64,000 nt of DNA from Devosia nitrariae. GTDB taxonomy: Bacteria; Pseudomonadota; Alphaproteobacteria; Rhizobiales; Devosiaceae. This document shows positions 25,006 to 34,085 of this stretch, one piece after another. The position numbers and the translations under genes were made by a program. The stretch covers positions 1-64,000 of the forward strand of contig NZ_BSNS01000020.1 of assembly GCF_030160115.1 (NCBI RefSeq). The letters are read 5' to 3'. The stretch's first letter is position 1, and every line of letters starts with the position of its first letter. The notes beneath the pieces were generated by a model. That model ran no database searches. It saw only the letters and a list, made by a program, of their open reading frames with translations, and was not told the origin of the DNA.

Positions 25006-25832
25006 GCCGGCGCAGCGATATATTGGCGGCCCTCGAGGTCAAGCGACGCGACGGTCGTGCTATCATCGGCGCCGGTGCCGGCACCGGCATATCGGCCAAG
25101 TTCCTGCACAAGGGCGGGGCCGACCTCATCTTCATCTACAATTCCGGCCGCTTTCGCATGCAGGGCCTTTCGTCCTGGGTCGGTCATCTGCCGTTCGGCG
25201 ACGCCAACGCCATCGTCATGGAGATGGGGGAGCGTGAAGTGATGCCGGTTGTGCCGGATGCCAACGTCATCGCCGGCGTCTGCGGGTTCGACCCGACGCG
25301 ACGCATGTCGCATTTCCTGCCCAAGATCGTCGAGGCGGGCTTTGCCGGCGTCATCAATTATCCGACCGTTGCCGTCATCGACGGACGCATGCGGGCCGAT
25401 CTCGAAGCCGGCGGGCTCGGTTTCGACAAGGAAGTCGAGATGATCCGGCTGGCGCGCGGCCTCGGTCTCCTGACCACCGCCTATGTCTGCACGCCTGACG
25501 AGGCGCGTACCATGGTCGATGCCGGCGTCGACATGATCGTTGCCCATATGGGCCTGACGGTTGGCGGTGCAATCGGTGCCCAACACGCCATGGCCTTTGA
25601 AGAGGCTGCGGCCGGTGTGCGGGCGATTGTCGAAGCGAGCCGCAGCCGACGCGAAGATGTCTTCGTCGTCGCCCATGGCGGTCCGATCGCCGGGCCGGAA
25701 GACGCCAGGACGCTCTTTGGCATGGTGGCGGTGGACGGGTTTGTTGGCGCGTCCAGCATGGAGCGGCTACCCATCGAGGAGCCGTTGCGCGCCAACACCT
25801 ATGCCTTCACGCAGTTGCGGACGCGGAATTGA
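25002..25832 (+). CDS. TIM-barrel protein, phosphoenolpyruvate hydrolase-like (Tm-1 C-terminal half)
   Basis: 276 residues. The whole length matches the TIM-barrel 'PEP hydrolase' family: AIIGAGAGTGISAKF, FIYNSGRFRMQG, PVVPDANVIAGVCG, VINYPTVAVIDG and VVAHGGPIAGPEDA. The same domain forms the C-terminal half of the plant antiviral protein Tm-1, whose N-terminal half corresponds to the next gene. The bacterial activity is not firmly known; the adjacent oxidoreductase and cupin suggest a catabolic step. Start ATG overlaps the previous stop. Confidence 0.85.
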   Translation: MSRRSDILAALEVKRRDGRAIIGAGAGTGISAKFLHKGGADLIFIYNSGRFRMQGLSSWVGHLPFGDANAIVMEMGEREVMPVVPDANVIAGVCGFDPTRRMSHFLPKIVEAGFAGVINYPTVAVIDGRMRADLEAGGLGFDKEVEMIRLARGLGLLTTAYVCTPDEARTMVDAGVDMIVAHMGLTVGGAIGAQHAMAFEEAAAGVRAIVEASRSRREDVFVVAHGGPIAGPEDARTLFGMVAVDGFVGASSMERLPIEEPLRANTYAFTQLRTRN

Positions 25833-25834
25833 CC

Positions 25835-27070
25835 ATGCCCGGACGCAAGGCCCTGGCGCTGGTGGTTTCGCTCGATACCAAGGCTCCCGAAGCCGCTTAC
25901 CTACGAGAACGGGTTGCCGAGGACGGCATCGAGGTGGTGGTCGTCGATTTCGGCACCGGACCCCCAGGCTTCACTCCGCACGTTCCGGCCACGACGATCG
26001 CAGAACTGGGCGGCGGCGATCTCGAAGACCTTCGCCGCGACCGGGATCGCGCGGCGGCCATCGACGTCATGATGAGTGGTGTGGCCACATGGGCAGCCAG
26101 GGCCTACGCCGCCGGTGATATCTGTGGCCTCGTTTCGATCGGCGGGTCCGGCGGCACCGCCGTCGGGACCGCAGCCATGCGTGCGCTGCCGTTCGGCGCA
26201 CCCAAGATCATGATCTCGACCGTGGCGGCATCCGACGTGCGCGAATATGTCGGCACAAAGGACGTCACCATGATCAATTCGGTGGTGGACTTTGCCGGCG
26301 TCAACCCGATCAGCGAACCCGTTCTTCGCAATGCCGCCGTAGCGGCGGGCGCGATGGCACGGGCATTCGAGGAGCCGCGTTCCGATCAGCGGAGCCGCCT
26401 CGTCGCCGCCAGCCAGTTCGGGGTCACGACCGCGGCGATCGCGCAGGCGCAACGCCTGCTGCAGGAAGCCGGTTTTACCCTCGTTCCTTTCCATGCGACC
26501 GGCATCGGCGGCCGCACCATGGAAGACCTCATCGCCGACGGCATGTTCGAGGCAGTCCTCGATCTGACCACCACCGAGTGGGCCGACGAGGTGGTTGGCG
26601 GCACGTTGTCAGCAGGCCCGACACGGCTCGAAGCCGCGGGTCGCATCGGCATTCCGCAGATCGTGGCGCCGGGTGCGCTCGACATGGTGAATTTCTTCAT
26701 GGCGCCGGTTCCCGAGCGCTTCGCCACGCGCACCTTCCACCGTCACAACGCCAACGTGACGCTGATGCGTACCGATGTAGCCGAGAACGCCGAGATCGGC
26801 CGCCGGATCGCGCAAAAGCTCAATGCCGCGGTCGGTCCCGTGACCATGCTTTTCCCCTTGCGCGGCGTTTCTGCGCTCGACGTCGAGGGCGGCCCGTTTT
26901 TCGACCCGCAAGCCAATGCGTCGCTGCTGCGCGCTCTCAAGACGCATCTCGACCCGCGCATTCGCCTCGAGGAGCTGGACTTGCATATCAACGACCCCGG
27001 ATTTGCCGCAGCCGCCGTCGAGGCGCTGTTTGCAAGCCTCGAACACACGGAGAGCAAATCCGATGCCTAA
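25835..27070 (+). CDS. UPF0261 / Tm-1-like ATP-binding protein
   Basis: 411 residues from ATG 25835; TTG 25829 is an alternative. UPF0261 hallmarks: VVSLDTKAPEAAYLRERV, VSIGGSGGTAVGTAAMRALPFG, MISTVAASDV, TTTEWADEVVGG and FPLRGVSALDVEGGPFFDP. In plants this family is the N-terminal, ATP-binding half of Tm-1. In bacteria it is nearly always next to the TIM-barrel protein, as here, implying a joint function. The reaction is unknown. It overlaps the following cupin gene by eight bases. Confidence 0.88.
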   Translation: MPGRKALALVVSLDTKAPEAAYLRERVAEDGIEVVVVDFGTGPPGFTPHVPATTIAELGGGDLEDLRRDRDRAAAIDVMMSGVATWAARAYAAGDICGLVSIGGSGGTAVGTAAMRALPFGAPKIMISTVAASDVREYVGTKDVTMINSVVDFAGVNPISEPVLRNAAVAAGAMARAFEEPRSDQRSRLVAASQFGVTTAAIAQAQRLLQEAGFTLVPFHATGIGGRTMEDLIADGMFEAVLDLTTTEWADEVVGGTLSAGPTRLEAAGRIGIPQIVAPGALDMVNFFMAPVPERFATRTFHRHNANVTLMRTDVAENAEIGRRIAQKLNAAVGPVTMLFPLRGVSALDVEGGPFFDPQANASLLRALKTHLDPRIRLEELDLHINDPGFAAAAVEALFASLEHTESKSDA

Positions 27071-27428
27071 GACGACACCCCAAGAGAAGGGTTTTCCCGA
27101 TTGGAGCGAGACACAGAACTACGGCATCAGCCAGCTCAAGGTCGGGGCCGAGGTCGAGCCTCACTTCCACGACTGCAACGAGTACTGGATCATCATCTCG
27201 GGGCGCGGCGATGCCATGAGCGAAGGCGTGCCGTATGAGCTTGGGCCGGGCGACATGCTGCTGACCAAAGCCGGCGACTACCATTCGCTCAAGGTCACCG
27301 AGGAGATGGTTGCCGTCTACTATTATGGCGTCATGCCCGAGCACGGCCGCTGGGGGCACCTGCACGAAGGCGTGGACCTGCCGTGGGAAAAGCACCTCAA
27401 ATCCATTGGCGTAAAGGCTTCATCATGA
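27063..27428 (+). CDS. Small single-domain cupin
   Basis: 121 residues from ATG 27063, inside the end of the UPF0261 gene. One cupin barrel: metal-binding motif 1 is VEPHFHDCNEYWIIISG (His, His, Glu) and motif 2 is GPGDMLLTKAGDYHSL (His). No attached DNA-binding domain, so it is probably an isomerase, epimerase or dioxygenase-type enzyme, or a ligand-binding protein. Position points to a step in the degradation of the imported solute. It overlaps the Dabb gene by ATGA. Confidence 0.85.
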   Translation: MPKTTPQEKGFPDWSETQNYGISQLKVGAEVEPHFHDCNEYWIIISGRGDAMSEGVPYELGPGDMLLTKAGDYHSLKVTEEMVAVYYYGVMPEHGRWGHLHEGVDLPWEKHLKSIGVKASS

Positions 27429-27718
27429 CCATTCGTCACGTTGTGCTGTTCGACTATGCCGCTGAAGCGCCGGAGGCCGAGGTGCAGGCGGTGATTGCAA
27501 GTCTGAATGCCCTGCCGGGAAAAATCGCGGAGATCCTCGACTGGTCGTTGACCGAAGATCTGGGAAAGCGTGAGGGGTCGTTCCGGTTCTGCCTGATCGC
27601 CCATTTCGACGACATGGACGCAATGGAGCGGTATCTCGCTCATCCCGAGCATGAGCAGGCGGTCGCCCGCGCCATGCCGATCCTCGTCAAGCTCGCTGAG
27701 CACGATCACCCCGTCTAG
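27425..27718 (+). CDS. Dabb-family (stress-responsive alpha/beta barrel) protein
   Basis: 97 residues from ATG 27425. Begins TIRHVVLFDY with the conserved His, and ends with RYLAHPEHEQAV, both typical of dimeric ferredoxin-like Dabb proteins. Some relatives cyclise polyketides or act on small phenolics; others have no known activity. Last gene of the operon that starts at 20786. It converges with the MFS gene 11 bp away; no terminator is apparent. Confidence 0.85.
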   Translation: MTIRHVVLFDYAAEAPEAEVQAVIASLNALPGKIAEILDWSLTEDLGKREGSFRFCLIAHFDDMDAMERYLAHPEHEQAVARAMPILVKLAEHDHPV

Positions 27719-27729
27719 CCTGCTCTGGT

Positions 27730-28938
27730 TTAGCGGCGGCCCTGCGCGATACGTGCGGATTCGGGCAGCACGCGCAGGACCAGCATGGCGGCCGTGCCCA
27801 GGAGCGGTCCGGGCACCAGCACGAGGAAAGCCCATCGCCAGCCGACAGCGTCGGCGATTATCGGCACCAGCGTGAGGCTGACCATGGTCAGCGCGAAGCC
27901 GATACCAAGCTGGAAGGCGAGGGCGGTGCCGACGAGGTCGGAGTCCCCAACCTCGGTGGTCATCGCCGAAAACTGCGCTGAGTCTCCAATAACGGAAATT
28001 CCCCAGATGAGGGCGACCACGACGAACAACCAGAACGGTCCGGTGAAAACCAATCCGATAAGCAGCGCACAGGCGCCGGACGTGATCATCATCAGTGCTG
28101 TGGTTGCCGTGCGCCCGATCCGGTCGGCGAGGACTCCGCCCAGAAGGCAACCGAGGACGCCCGTCGCGATCACCGCAAAGACAAGCAGGGAGAGCTGCGA
28201 GGCCGACAGCATGCCGCCGCCAAAGCCCGCGCCTGCGAAGGCAAGGAACCAGCCCCACATCGCGTAGAGTTCCCACATGTGGCCGAAATAGCCGAGATTG
28301 GCGAGGGCGACGCCGCGATTGCGCAGGACGCGCCCGATCTGGCGCGGATCGAAGACCGCGCGGCTGAATGGGTAGGGCCCCTCTCGTGCCCTCAGCAGAA
28401 AAATGATCGCGCCGATGAATGTGAGCACGCTCGATCCGACGACGACATAGCTCCAGCTCACGCCTTGGGAGAGCGCCCGCAGCAGGTGGGGAACCGCGGA
28501 CCCGAAGGTCAGTCCGCCGATCAGCGCGCCCATGGCAAGGCCGCGGCCGCGCTGGAACCATGTGGCGACGAGCTTGAGGGCCGGCGGATAAACGCCGGCA
28601 AGCGCAACCCCTGTGAGAATGCGGCACCCGACTGCCCACTCCGGCGAGGGCGCGACCAATAGGCCAAGATTGGCGACCCCCGCTAAAGCGGCGGCGATGG
28701 CCATCAGCAGGCGCAGTGGCGCGATATCGGGTAGGCTGACAAGGCTGAGGGAGAGGGCGCCGACGACGAATCCCAACTGCACGCCGTTGGTCATCCAGGT
28801 CCGCATGTCGCTCGAGAGCGCCCAATACTCCGTAAGCTGGGGCAGAACGGCGGTCGCCGAAAACCATGTGGTCATCGGGAGGATGACCGCCACGACCAGG
28901 ATCGCCAGTGTGCGCCACGCGGCGCTCGCAGTGTTCAT
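27730..28938 (-). CDS. MFS transporter
   Basis: 402 residues with about 12 hydrophobic segments. The loop VLADRIGRTAT between segments 8 and 9 is the second-half copy of MFS motif A, and FQRGRGLAMGALIGG marks the helix 4-5 region. Last of four minus-strand genes (ligase, thiolase-fold protein, DUF35 protein, MFS) joined by 4-base overlaps. It probably imports or exports a compound handled by the CoA-linked enzymes; substrate unknown. Confidence 0.88.
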   Translation of the reverse strand: MNTASAAWRTLAILVVAVILPMTTWFSATAVLPQLTEYWALSSDMRTWMTNGVQLGFVVGALSLSLVSLPDIAPLRLLMAIAAALAGVANLGLLVAPSPEWAVGCRILTGVALAGVYPPALKLVATWFQRGRGLAMGALIGGLTFGSAVPHLLRALSQGVSWSYVVVGSSVLTFIGAIIFLLRAREGPYPFSRAVFDPRQIGRVLRNRGVALANLGYFGHMWELYAMWGWFLAFAGAGFGGGMLSASQLSLLVFAVIATGVLGCLLGGVLADRIGRTATTALMMITSGACALLIGLVFTGPFWLFVVVALIWGISVIGDSAQFSAMTTEVGDSDLVGTALAFQLGIGFALTMVSLTLVPIIADAVGWRWAFLVLVPGPLLGTAAMLVLRVLPESARIAQGRR

Positions 28939-29357
28939 GAGGCCGGCTCGAAGAACGGCAGGGTCCGGCCACCGACGCGCATGAAGACCACCCGCAGCGG
29001 CAGGCCCGCCGACAACCCTTGGGGCTCGGCGCGCAGTTGCGTGAGAAGTGTCGGCCCTTCATCGAGCTCGGCCAGCGCCACCGTATAGGGCGCGGCTGGT
29101 TCCCAGGCGGGATGACCGGGCCGGACGATCGAGCTCCAGGTTCTCAGAGTGGCGCGGCCGCTGGCCACCTGCCAGGAGAGATCGACCGACCAGCAATGCG
29201 GGCAAATGCGGCGAGGGTAGAGGATGGAGCGGTTGCAGGCACTGCAGTGCTGCACCAGCAATTGGCCACGCTCGGCAGCCTCCCAGAACGGGCCGGAGAG
29301 CGCTGTTTCGGTTGGGCCTGGCACCTTGAGATCGGCGAGGAGATCGGGCGAGATCAC
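28935..29357 (-). CDS. DUF35 zinc-ribbon/OB-fold protein
   Basis: 140 residues. The rubredoxin-like zinc ribbon is CSAC-N12-CPHC at about residues 38-58, preceded by an acidic helix (FWEAAERGQLLVQHC) and followed by an OB fold with VALAELDEGPTLLTQL. DUF35 proteins form complexes with thiolase-fold enzymes, and in steroid side-chain degradation with the Ltp2-type aldolase. The gene is coupled by ATGA overlaps to the thiolase-like gene and the MFS gene, so it is probably the partner of the former. Confidence 0.9.
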   Translation of the reverse strand: MISPDLLADLKVPGPTETALSGPFWEAAERGQLLVQHCSACNRSILYPRRICPHCWSVDLSWQVASGRATLRTWSSIVRPGHPAWEPAAPYTVALAELDEGPTLLTQLRAEPQGLSAGLPLRVVFMRVGGRTLPFFEPAS

Positions 29358-30508
29358 GGCTCGTCTCCCAAGACCAGGGCAGTCGCCTCGCTCATCGTTG
29401 CCCCGTTTCCCGTGACCAGGGCAAGCTGCGCATCGGGGATTTGGCGGCCGGGCGTATTGCCGCGCAGCTGCCGCACCGCCTCGATCACATGCGTCATGCC
29501 ACCGGCGAGATCCGGCTGACCGAAACCGAGCTGCCCACCATGGGTATTGAGCGGCGTGTCGCCCTCGGGACCGAGGTCGCTATCGGCAAGCCAGTCGCCG
29601 AACCGTCCGGGCGGGCAGAGTTCGAGGTCCTCGAGCGTCGTCGCCACCATGATCGTATAGCAGTCGTAGAGCGACAGCAGGTCGAGGTCGTCCTTGTCCA
29701 CCCCGGCACCGGCCAGCGCACGCGCCATTGCCGGTTTCAGCGGGCCGGAGGTGAGCGACGGCGCCTGCGACAGGGCACGGTGCGTGATCTTTTCGCCCGC
29801 GCCGAGCAGATGGACCGGCCTTCGCGGCAGGGATCGGGCGCGGTCAGGCGAAACGACGACCACTGCCGCTCCACCGGCAACCGGCATCACGATCTCCAGC
29901 AGCCGCAGGGGAGAAGCGATCATCGGGGAAGCCAGGACATCCTCCACGCTCGCCGGTTTGCCGTGGAAGATGGCCTGCGGATTGCGTTGAGCATTGGCGC
30001 GCGCGGCAGAAGCGATCCTGGCGAAATCCTCGTCCCGCGACCCGTATTCGGCCATGTGGGCCTGTTTGATCATGGCGTAGGCGGCATTGGCGCCGGAGGC
30101 GCCGAACGGCACGTCGAATTCGCGGATCGGGTTGCGGTTCGGCGAGCGCGGCGCCGTTTCCTCGCGGGTATTGGCGAGCACGCACAGCACCGCTTCGCAC
30201 ATGCCGGCGGAAATGGCCGCGGCCGCTCGCCAGACCATGCCGGCACCGGAAGCGCCGCCGAGGTCGACCACATCGGCCATGTTGGGCATCAGCCCCAGAT
30301 ATTCCGAGACGGTTGCCGGCACGTGTTGCGGTGTTTCTCCGACCTGCGGGCCGACCAGCAATCCATCGATCGCCGCCGGCTCCAGACCCGCATCGGCGAC
30401 TGCCAGGCGCGCCGCCTCGGCAATCATGCCGAGGGTGGTCTCGCCGTGGGTCCTGCGCTTCGGAGCGAGCTCACCGATCCCGACTATCGCGCCGAGCGAC
30501 CGCCTCAC
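29354..30508 (-). CDS. Thiolase-fold protein, Ltp/SCP-x type, without the usual cysteine
   Basis: 384 residues of the lipid-transfer-protein thiolase branch (AIVGIGELAPKRR start, NTHGGQLGFGQPDLAGGMTH near the end). At the position of the nucleophilic Cys of true thiolases the sequence reads VDLGGASGAGMVWRAA, with no cysteine. Ltp2-type steroid aldolases also lack it and work with a DUF35 partner in retro-aldol cleavage of beta-hydroxyacyl-CoA. The coupled DUF35 gene supports a similar activity here. Classical thiolysis is unlikely. Residue assignment is by eye. Confidence 0.8.
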   Translation of the reverse strand: MRRSLGAIVGIGELAPKRRTHGETTLGMIAEAARLAVADAGLEPAAIDGLLVGPQVGETPQHVPATVSEYLGLMPNMADVVDLGGASGAGMVWRAAAAISAGMCEAVLCVLANTREETAPRSPNRNPIREFDVPFGASGANAAYAMIKQAHMAEYGSRDEDFARIASAARANAQRNPQAIFHGKPASVEDVLASPMIASPLRLLEIVMPVAGGAAVVVVSPDRARSLPRRPVHLLGAGEKITHRALSQAPSLTSGPLKPAMARALAGAGVDKDDLDLLSLYDCYTIMVATTLEDLELCPPGRFGDWLADSDLGPEGDTPLNTHGGQLGFGQPDLAGGMTHVIEAVRQLRGNTPGRQIPDAQLALVTGNGATMSEATALVLGDEP

Positions 30509-32451
30509 AGAGCGGTTTCCCGGCCAAGAACGCGATAGACGTCCAGCACCTCCGGATTGGAGAGCGAGTCGAGGTTCTTCACGATTTCACCGATCATGAT
30601 TGCGCGCGCCGCGGACTCCACGCGCTTGCCGTTGAGCGTATAGGGAACACCGGGAACGGCGTGGATGCGGTGTGGCACGTGGCGCGGCGAGGCGGTTTCA
30701 CGAATGGCCTTGCGGATGCGCGCGGCGAGCTCGCGTGAGATGCCGGCATCGGCGCGCGGCTGCAGGCAGAGCACGATCTCCTCATCATTGCCGTTCGGCG
30801 CCCCGAACACCACGCAATCGGCGATCTCGGGGAATTTCTCGACCGTTGCATAGATCTCGGACGTGCCGATGCGCACGCCGCCGGGTTTCAGCGTGGTGTC
30901 GGTGCGGCCGTAGATGATGCCGGAGCCGTTGATGGTTTCCTCGGCCAGGTCCCCATGCGTCCAGATGCCCGGCCGTTGCGAGAAATAGGTGTCGAAGTAG
31001 CGCTTGTCGCCGCCTTCGCCCCAGAAGGTCAGCGGCATGGAGGGGAAGGGTTCGGTGCAGGTCAGTTCACCCTTGCGCCCGATGACCGGCACGTTGCGCG
31101 TATCCAGAACCTGCACCGCCTGTCCCAGCGCCTTGCAGGTCAATTGGCCCCTGCGTACGGGCAGGGTAGGCGAGCCGATGAGGAAGCACCCGATGATCTC
31201 GGTGCCGCCCGAGATGGAGGCGAACATCATGTCGTCCTTGATGGCCTCGTAGGTCCAGTCGTACTGGTCGGGCGCAACGGGGGCGCCTGCGCTCATCAGC
31301 ACGCGCAGCTTTTCGAGATCGACGCGATCCCGCGGCCGGTACCCCGCTTCGGCGACGGCGTGCATGAATTTGGGGCTGACCCCGAGATGGGTGAGGCCTG
31401 CGGATTCGGCGAGCCGCCAGAGCAGTCCGGCATCAGACCCGTCATCCGTCTTCGGAATCGCAGCGCCGTCGGTGAGAACGATAGTGGCGCCGCTCGCGAG
31501 CCCCGAGATCAGCCAGTGGTACATCATCCAGGCGGTATTGGTGTACCAGCCGATGGCATCGCCGGGCTTGAGGTCGCAATGGAGCTGATGCTCCTTGAGG
31601 TGCTGCAGCAGCACGCCGCCGGCACCATGCACGATCGCTTTCGGTTTCCCCGTCGTCCCGGAGGTGTAGAGCACGTAGAGAGGTTGGGAGAAGGGCAGCC
31701 GCTCGAAGCGCAGATGCGAGCTGGGTGATCCGAATGCCTCCCAACGCGACGCACCGGCGATTTCGTCGCCGATGCCGCCGTCGGTCAACACCACTCGTGT
31801 GAGGCTCGGTATCCCCGCAACGACCTCTCGCAGGCGTTCGCCGATATCGTGCTGGCGTCCGCCGTACTGATAGCGCCGCGTGGCGAACAACACCTTGGGA
31901 GCGATCTGGCCGAGCCGGTCGAGAATCGCCGCCGCGCCGAAATCGGGGGAGCACGAAGACCAGACGGCGCCAACGCTCGCCGTGGCCAGAAGCGCGACGA
32001 GGCCCTCGAGCCTGTTGGGTAGTACGCCGCCAACGCAGTCACCGGGGCCGACGCCGACGTCCCGCAGTCCATCGGCGATGCGCGCGACGTCGTCCCGTAA
32101 CCGGCCCATGGTGATGCGCCGGGTAATGCCGGTTTCATCGCTCTCGATGACGGCGAGTGTCTCGTCCGGCCCCCGCAGCAGGTTCTCGACAAAGTTCAGC
32201 CGCGCCTGTGGGAACCACTTTGCGCCGAGCATTGTCCCCTCGGGCGGCGGCTCGAAAGCAATCTCGCCCTTCTCGCCGATCATGCCGGCGAAGTCCCACA
32301 CCGCTCCCCAGAAGTCACCCGGGTGGCTAACGGACCATCGGTGGAGGGTGTCGTAATCCGCTTCGCCTAAACCGACCGATTGGGCAAAGCGGGTCATGTT
32401 GGCGGCGTCGATCCAGGTGGAAGACGGAGTCCAGACGATGTCAGATGCCAC
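30505..32451 (-). CDS. Acetoacetate-CoA ligase-type acyl-CoA synthetase (copy 1)
   Basis: 648 residues, GTG start after GGGGGAAGA. AMP-forming ligase: LYVLYTSGTTGKPKAIVHG, the ISGGTEIIGCF motif and [20 protein letters not shown], with the C-terminal Lys in TLNGKRVESA. The N-terminal ACS-N region (ARLNFVENLLRG) and length match acetoacetyl-CoA synthetases. A second copy (44.7 kb) sits in a ketone-body operon. This copy keeps company with a MaoC protein and an Ltp/DUF35 pair, so its substrate may be a different beta-keto or branched acid. It is the first gene of its operon, with a TetR-type operator 82 bp upstream. Confidence 0.88.
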   Translation of the reverse strand: MASDIVWTPSSTWIDAANMTRFAQSVGLGEADYDTLHRWSVSHPGDFWGAVWDFAGMIGEKGEIAFEPPPEGTMLGAKWFPQARLNFVENLLRGPDETLAVIESDETGITRRITMGRLRDDVARIADGLRDVGVGPGDCVGGVLPNRLEGLVALLATASVGAVWSSCSPDFGAAAILDRLGQIAPKVLFATRRYQYGGRQHDIGERLREVVAGIPSLTRVVLTDGGIGDEIAGASRWEAFGSPSSHLRFERLPFSQPLYVLYTSGTTGKPKAIVHGAGGVLLQHLKEHQLHCDLKPGDAIGWYTNTAWMMYHWLISGLASGATIVLTDGAAIPKTDDGSDAGLLWRLAESAGLTHLGVSPKFMHAVAEAGYRPRDRVDLEKLRVLMSAGAPVAPDQYDWTYEAIKDDMMFASISGGTEIIGCFLIGSPTLPVRRGQLTCKALGQAVQVLDTRNVPVIGRKGELTCTEPFPSMPLTFWGEGGDKRYFDTYFSQRPGIWTHGDLAEETINGSGIIYGRTDTTLKPGGVRIGTSEIYATVEKFPEIADCVVFGAPNGNDEEIVLCLQPRADAGISRELAARIRKAIRETASPRHVPHRIHAVPGVPYTLNGKRVESAARAIMIGEIVKNLDSLSNPEVLDVYRVLGRETAL

Positions 32452-32532
32452 ACTCTTCCCCCACCGCGCCCTGTGTCCGGATCGGTCTGCCGGGGTAGCG
32501 GCCGGCTCGGCGCCTTGTTATAGAACGTTATG

Positions 32533-32547
32533 GACCGAACGGTACAA
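32533..32547 (-). promoter_or_regulatory. TetR-type operator, site 5
   Basis: GACCGAACGGTACAA differs from site 4 at one position. It lies in the 167-bp divergent region between the ligase gene (minus) and the thiolase gene (plus), so one repressor could control both. Confidence 0.7.
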
Positions 32548-32618
32548 CATTGCGCATGAGCGGCCAAGCCGGTTGCCGTGTTTTTGTTGCCCGACACAAG
32601 GGTAGAGGATGGACTTAA

Positions 32619-33797
32619 ATGTCACGAGGGGCAGTCATTGTCGCGGCGAAAAGAACGGCAATCGGCCGGTTCTGCGGAAGTTTCTCCGCTGTGCCGGCGA
32701 CGGAGCTCGGCGCGCGCGCCATCGCCGCCGTCCTTGCACAAGCCGGGATCGATCCCGCATCCATCGATGATGTGCTGATCGGCCAGGTTCTGCAGGCGGG
32801 CGTTGGCCAGAATCCGGCTCGACAGGCCGCGCTCGGCGCAGGCGTCCCGGCTTCGGTGCCGGCCGCGACCGTCAATCAGGTCTGCGGCGGCGGCCAGCGC
32901 ACATTGCATATGGCAGCCCAGGCGATCCGTGCCGGCGACGCCGATATCGTGCTCGTCGGCGGCCAGGACAACATGACCATGGCACCGCACGTGCTGCACA
33001 AGACCCGGTCCGGCTTCAAGACGGGTGACATCCGCATGCAGGATTCGATGCTTGTCGACGGGCTGATCGACGCTTTCCACGGCGTGCACATGGGCGTGAC
33101 CGCCGAGCACCTCGCCCGTCGCTATCAGGTGACGCGCGAGGAACAGGACCTGTTTGCGCTCGAATCGCAGCAGAAGGCCGGCGCGGCGATGTCAGCCAAT
33201 GTCTTTTCCGACGAGATCGTTCCGGTCGAAGTGAGGACGAAGGCCGGCACCACCCTCGTCGAAACCGACGAGCATCCGCGACCGCAAACGACGCTGGCAG
33301 ATCTCGAGGCCCTCAAGCCGATTTTTGAGGATGGCGGCACGGTGACGGCGGGAAATGCGTCAGGCCTGAACGATGGGGCCGCGGCCTTGCTGGTGATGTC
33401 GGAAAGTCGCGCCCGCGAGCTCGGTCTCGATCCCCTGGTACGGATTGCCGGCTACGCATCGGCCGGCGTCGAACCGATGGATATGGGGCTTGGGCCCGTG
33501 CCGGCGTCTCGGCGAGCACTGCAAAAGGCGGGTTGGAACACGCACGAACTTGACCTGATCGAGGTGAACGAGGCATTCGCCGCCCAGTCCATTGCCGTTC
33601 ACAGGGAGATGGGCTGGGACACGGCTAGATCGAATGTGAACGGCGGGGCTATCGCCCTGGGACACCCACTCGGCGGCTCGGGTGCCCGCATTGTGGTGAC
33701 CCTGATCCACGAGATGCTCCGCCGCAACGTGCGTAAAGGTCTTGCGACCATGTGCGTCGGAGGCGGCCAAGGCGTCGCCATCTGCCTAGAGCGCTAG
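32619..33797 (+). CDS. Acetyl-CoA C-acetyltransferase (thiolase), copy 1
   Basis: 392 residues. Intact thiolase catalytic set: nucleophile Cys in [15 protein letters not shown], His in [16 protein letters not shown] and the second Cys in [11 protein letters not shown]. It cleaves acetoacetyl-CoA or another 3-ketoacyl-CoA. Divergent from the ligase operon with a shared TetR-type operator, so ligation and thiolysis are probably induced together. A perfect 13-bp terminator stem follows at 33920. Confidence 0.93.
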   Translation: MSRGAVIVAAKRTAIGRFCGSFSAVPATELGARAIAAVLAQAGIDPASIDDVLIGQVLQAGVGQNPARQAALGAGVPASVPAATVNQVCGGGQRTLHMAAQAIRAGDADIVLVGGQDNMTMAPHVLHKTRSGFKTGDIRMQDSMLVDGLIDAFHGVHMGVTAEHLARRYQVTREEQDLFALESQQKAGAAMSANVFSDEIVPVEVRTKAGTTLVETDEHPRPQTTLADLEALKPIFEDGGTVTAGNASGLNDGAAALLVMSESRARELGLDPLVRIAGYASAGVEPMDMGLGPVPASRRALQKAGWNTHELDLIEVNEAFAAQSIAVHREMGWDTARSNVNGGAIALGHPLGGSGARIVVTLIHEMLRRNVRKGLATMCVGGGQGVAICLER

Positions 33798-33919
33798 CTA
33801 CCTCAAGCGCGTCGTCACATCGGTGTCCAAACAAGAACGCTCAAAATTGGGAAGGACACGCGCAAGCAACTCCTGGAGCTGGCGAAGGTAGCATGATCAT
33901 CCACGCCAACAGGTATAAG

Positions 33920-33959
33920 ACGAGGGAGAGGCGAGTTGCGGCATCAGCCTCTCCCTCGT
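33920..33959. terminator. Terminator hairpin between convergent genes
   Basis: Perfect 13-bp stem ACGAGGGAGAGGC/GCCTCTCCCTCGT with a 14-nt loop, between the thiolase and AraC genes. No T-run, but the stem is the strongest structure in this 288-bp gap; the rest holds nothing recognisable. Confidence 0.7.
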
Positions 33960-34085
33960 AGGAGCTGCGTACACCGCGCCCCCGCACGTTCTTTGGCAGG
34001 TTCGAGATGAACGCTGGCTGAGAACCGCGTTCATTTTGAATTTTTTGACCGCTGGAGACCGCGGCGGTGAAGACAGGCGGTGCCA

